This document shows, one piece after another, positions 6,229 through 7,979 of a stretch of DNA of 7,979 nt; the first letter of the stretch is position 1; each line of letters starts with the position of its first letter. The notes beneath the pieces are model-generated. The model did no database searches, had not been told where the DNA came from, and saw nothing but the letters and a program-made list of their open reading frames with translations. Position numbers and translations under genes: made by a program. Source of the DNA: Clostridia bacterium (GTDB lineage: Bacteria > Bacillota_A > Clostridia > Oscillospirales > CAG-272); NCBI GenBank assembly GCA_017542695.1, contig JAFXWT010000273.1, positions 1 through 7,979 on the forward strand, given 5' to 3'.

Positions 6229-7950
6229 TTATTGTACGTTGTGTCTGAACTGAAGACTGTAAAGATTTGCGTATTCGCCGTTCTTTGCCATCAGCTCCTC
6301 GTGCGTGCCCTCCTCGACGACTTTTCCGTCTGAAATGACCGCTATCATGTCGGCGTTCTTGATCGTAGACAGGCGGTGCGCCACGACGATCGTCGTGCGG
6401 CCGCGGCAAAGCTCGTCGAGCGCCTGCTGAATGAGTATCTCCGTCGTGTTATCGAGGGCGCTCGTCGCCTCGTCGAGTATCAGGATCGCGGGATCTTTCA
6501 GGAACACGCGCGCTATCGAAAGGCGCTGCTTCTGTCCGCCCGAAAGGCGAACGCCCCGCTCGCCTATCTCGGTGTCGTACCCGTCGGGGAGCGACATCAC
6601 GTAGTCGTGGATGTTCGCTCGCTTCGCCGCTTCGACGACCTCCTCGTCCGTCGCGTCGAGCCGCCCGTAGAGGATGTTCTCCTTGATCGTCGCGTTGAAC
6701 AGATATACGTCCTGCTGGACTATGCCGATGTTCTTTCTGAGCGATTCCATCGTTATCGAATGTATCTCGCGGCCGTCGATGAGTATCTCGCCCGACGTTA
6801 TATCGTAAAAATGCGGGATGAGGTTGCAGATCGTCGTCTTGCCGCCGCCGGACGGCCCGACGAGAGCGAACGTCTGTCCCTTTTTCACGTCGAGAGAAAC
6901 GTCGCTTATCACATCTCTGTCGCCGTCGTAGGAATACGTTACGTTTTTCAGCTCGATGTGCCCGTCGGCGCGCTCCATCGGCGTGGCGCCGTCGGAATCC
7001 TTTTCCGTCGGAGTGTCGAGTATTTCAATAAATCTTTCAAATCCCGTCGCGCCGTCCTGAAACTGCTCCATGAAGCTTATCAGCGTCATGACAGGGTTGA
7101 TGAACAAATTGACAGAAACGATGAACGCCGAATAGTCGCCGAAATCTATCTTTCCGTTGTAGAGGAACATGCCGCCCGCGATGAGCACGACGACATTGAA
7201 AACGTCGGTGATGAAGCGTGTTCCGGAAAAGAATTTGCCCATCGCGTTGTACGCTTCTTTTCTCGCCTTGACAAAATGCCCGTTGCCGACCTCGAATTTT
7301 TCGAATTCCTTTTCGGAGTTGGTGAACGCCTTTGTCACGCGCACGCCCGAAATGCTTCCTTCAAGCGCGGCATTGATCTCCGCAACCGATTTTCTGCTGG
7401 CGAGGAACGCCGCGCGCATCTTTTTGCGGAGCACGAACGTCACAACGAGAAGCAGCGGCACGCAGGCAAAGACAATGAGCGTCAGAAAAACATTTATACT
7501 CGAAAGATAAACGAACGAAATAACTATAGATATCGTCGAAATGATGATGTTCTCGGGGCCGTGGTGCGCGAGCTCGCTCACGTCCTGAAGATCGGTCGTC
7601 ATTCTCGACATTATCTTTCCCGTTTCACTGTTGTCGAAAAAACTGTACGGCAGTTTTTCGATATGGCGGAACAGATCGCGGCGCATCTCTGCCTGCATCT
7701 TCACGCCCATGACGTGCCCGTAATACTGGATGAAATAGTTGAGCATCATCCTTATCACGTACAGCACGAGCAGAGTTCCGCCGAATATAAGTATCTCGGA
7801 GTATTTTCTGTTCGGGATGAGGTCGTTGAGCATCGTGCGCGTGATTATCGGATATCCAACGCCGATCAACGAAACAAGCAGCGCCGCCAGCATATCGAAA
7901 ATGAAGATCACCTTGTGCGGCTTGTAGTATGAAAGAAACCGTTTGAACAT
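6229..7950 (-). CDS. ABC exporter half-transporter (TMD-NBD fusion, MsbA/multidrug type)
   Basis: This is a complete 573-residue half-transporter that should dimerise in the cytoplasmic membrane. Residues 1 to about 310 form the six-helix exporter domain. Hydrophobic stretches are visible near 14-36, 52-75, 133-150, 153-173 and 248-264, with another around 272-294. Residues about 330-573 form the ATPase: Walker A GPSGGGKT (365-372), Q-loop VQQDVYLF (411-418), signature LSGGQ (469-473), Walker B ILILDEATSALD (489-500, catalytic E494) and H-loop AHRLSTI (524-530). All catalytic residues are intact, so a homodimer could be active, but a partner gene could lie just outside the window. AAAGGA lies about seven bases before ATG 7948-7950. 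The substrate is not predictable: drug, lipid and peptide exporters share this layout. It has its own terminator and is probably not part of the downstream operon. Confidence 0.95.
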   Translation of the reverse strand: MFKRFLSYYKPHKVIFIFDMLAALLVSLIGVGYPIITRTMLNDLIPNRKYSEILIFGGTLLVLYVIRMMLNYFIQYYGHVMGVKMQAEMRRDLFRHIEKLPYSFFDNSETGKIMSRMTTDLQDVSELAHHGPENIIISTISIVISFVYLSSINVFLTLIVFACVPLLLVVTFVLRKKMRAAFLASRKSVAEINAALEGSISGVRVTKAFTNSEKEFEKFEVGNGHFVKARKEAYNAMGKFFSGTRFITDVFNVVVLIAGGMFLYNGKIDFGDYSAFIVSVNLFINPVMTLISFMEQFQDGATGFERFIEILDTPTEKDSDGATPMERADGHIELKNVTYSYDGDRDVISDVSLDVKKGQTFALVGPSGGGKTTICNLIPHFYDITSGEILIDGREIHSITMESLRKNIGIVQQDVYLFNATIKENILYGRLDATDEEVVEAAKRANIHDYVMSLPDGYDTEIGERGVRLSGGQKQRLSIARVFLKDPAILILDEATSALDNTTEILIQQALDELCRGRTTIVVAHRLSTIKNADMIAVISDGKVVEEGTHEELMAKNGEYANLYSLQFRHNVQ

Positions 7951-7957
7951 AAAAAAG

Positions 7958-7963
7958 TCCTTT
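7958..7963 (-). promoter_or_regulatory. Ribosome binding site of the ABC transporter gene
   Basis: On the minus strand AAAGGA precedes the ATG (7948-7950) by seven bases, across a C-T6 spacer. This supports the start chosen. The remaining bases to the window end are too few to tell whether a promoter or an upstream gene lies there. Confidence 0.65.
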
Positions 7964-7979
7964 TTGTATATTGATGCCA

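Noticed and set aside
6376..7932. A 518-codon open frame antisense to the ABC transporter
   Set aside because: It is rich in R, H, E and V, has no domain signature, and lies entirely opposite a well-supported exporter gene. This is a codon-bias shadow.

Overview
The window reads as chromosomal DNA from a Gram-positive, clostridia-like bacterium, probably an uncultured gut Clostridia or Oscillospirales lineage. This is an inference. It rests on strong GGAGG-type ribosome binding sites, paired NrnA-like DHH phosphoesterases, GT8 glycosyltransferases, intermediate G+C with many CpG-rich codons (gcg, cgc, tcg) alongside frequent ATA isoleucine, and tightly overlapping genes. I see no mobile element, CRISPR array, tRNA or rRNA. 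Intergenic space is minimal: the longest gap is 117 bases.

Layout. (1) Positions 1-2320, plus strand: the 3' part of a GT8 glycosyltransferase gene, followed one base after its stop by a gene for a GT8 domain fused to a PlsC-type acyltransferase. This pair looks like the end of a cell-surface glycan or glycolipid operon. (2) Positions 2321-2362: a hairpin with T-tracts on both sides, which can serve as a shared terminator for the two converging operons. (3) Positions 6111-2357, minus strand: a four-gene operon with overlapping stop and start codons. Its genes encode an HAD 5'-deoxynucleotidase fused to a guanylate kinase, two tandem DHH/DHHA1 phosphoesterases and SurE. A convincing sigma-A-like promoter lies just upstream (6142-6170). 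(4) Positions 7950-6229, minus strand: a complete ABC exporter half-transporter with its own intrinsic terminator at 6181-6212.

How the genes fit together. The minus-strand operon reads as a nucleotide-turnover cassette. The DHH enzymes would cut short oligonucleotides, linear dinucleotides or pAp to mononucleotides. SurE and the HAD domain would dephosphorylate mononucleotides, and the guanylate kinase domain would return (d)GMP to the diphosphate pool. The opposed phosphatase and kinase domains on one polypeptide, coupled to two DHH paralogues, are the most unusual content here. The GT8-acyltransferase fusion is the second. The individual family assignments are strong; the combined pathway is inference.
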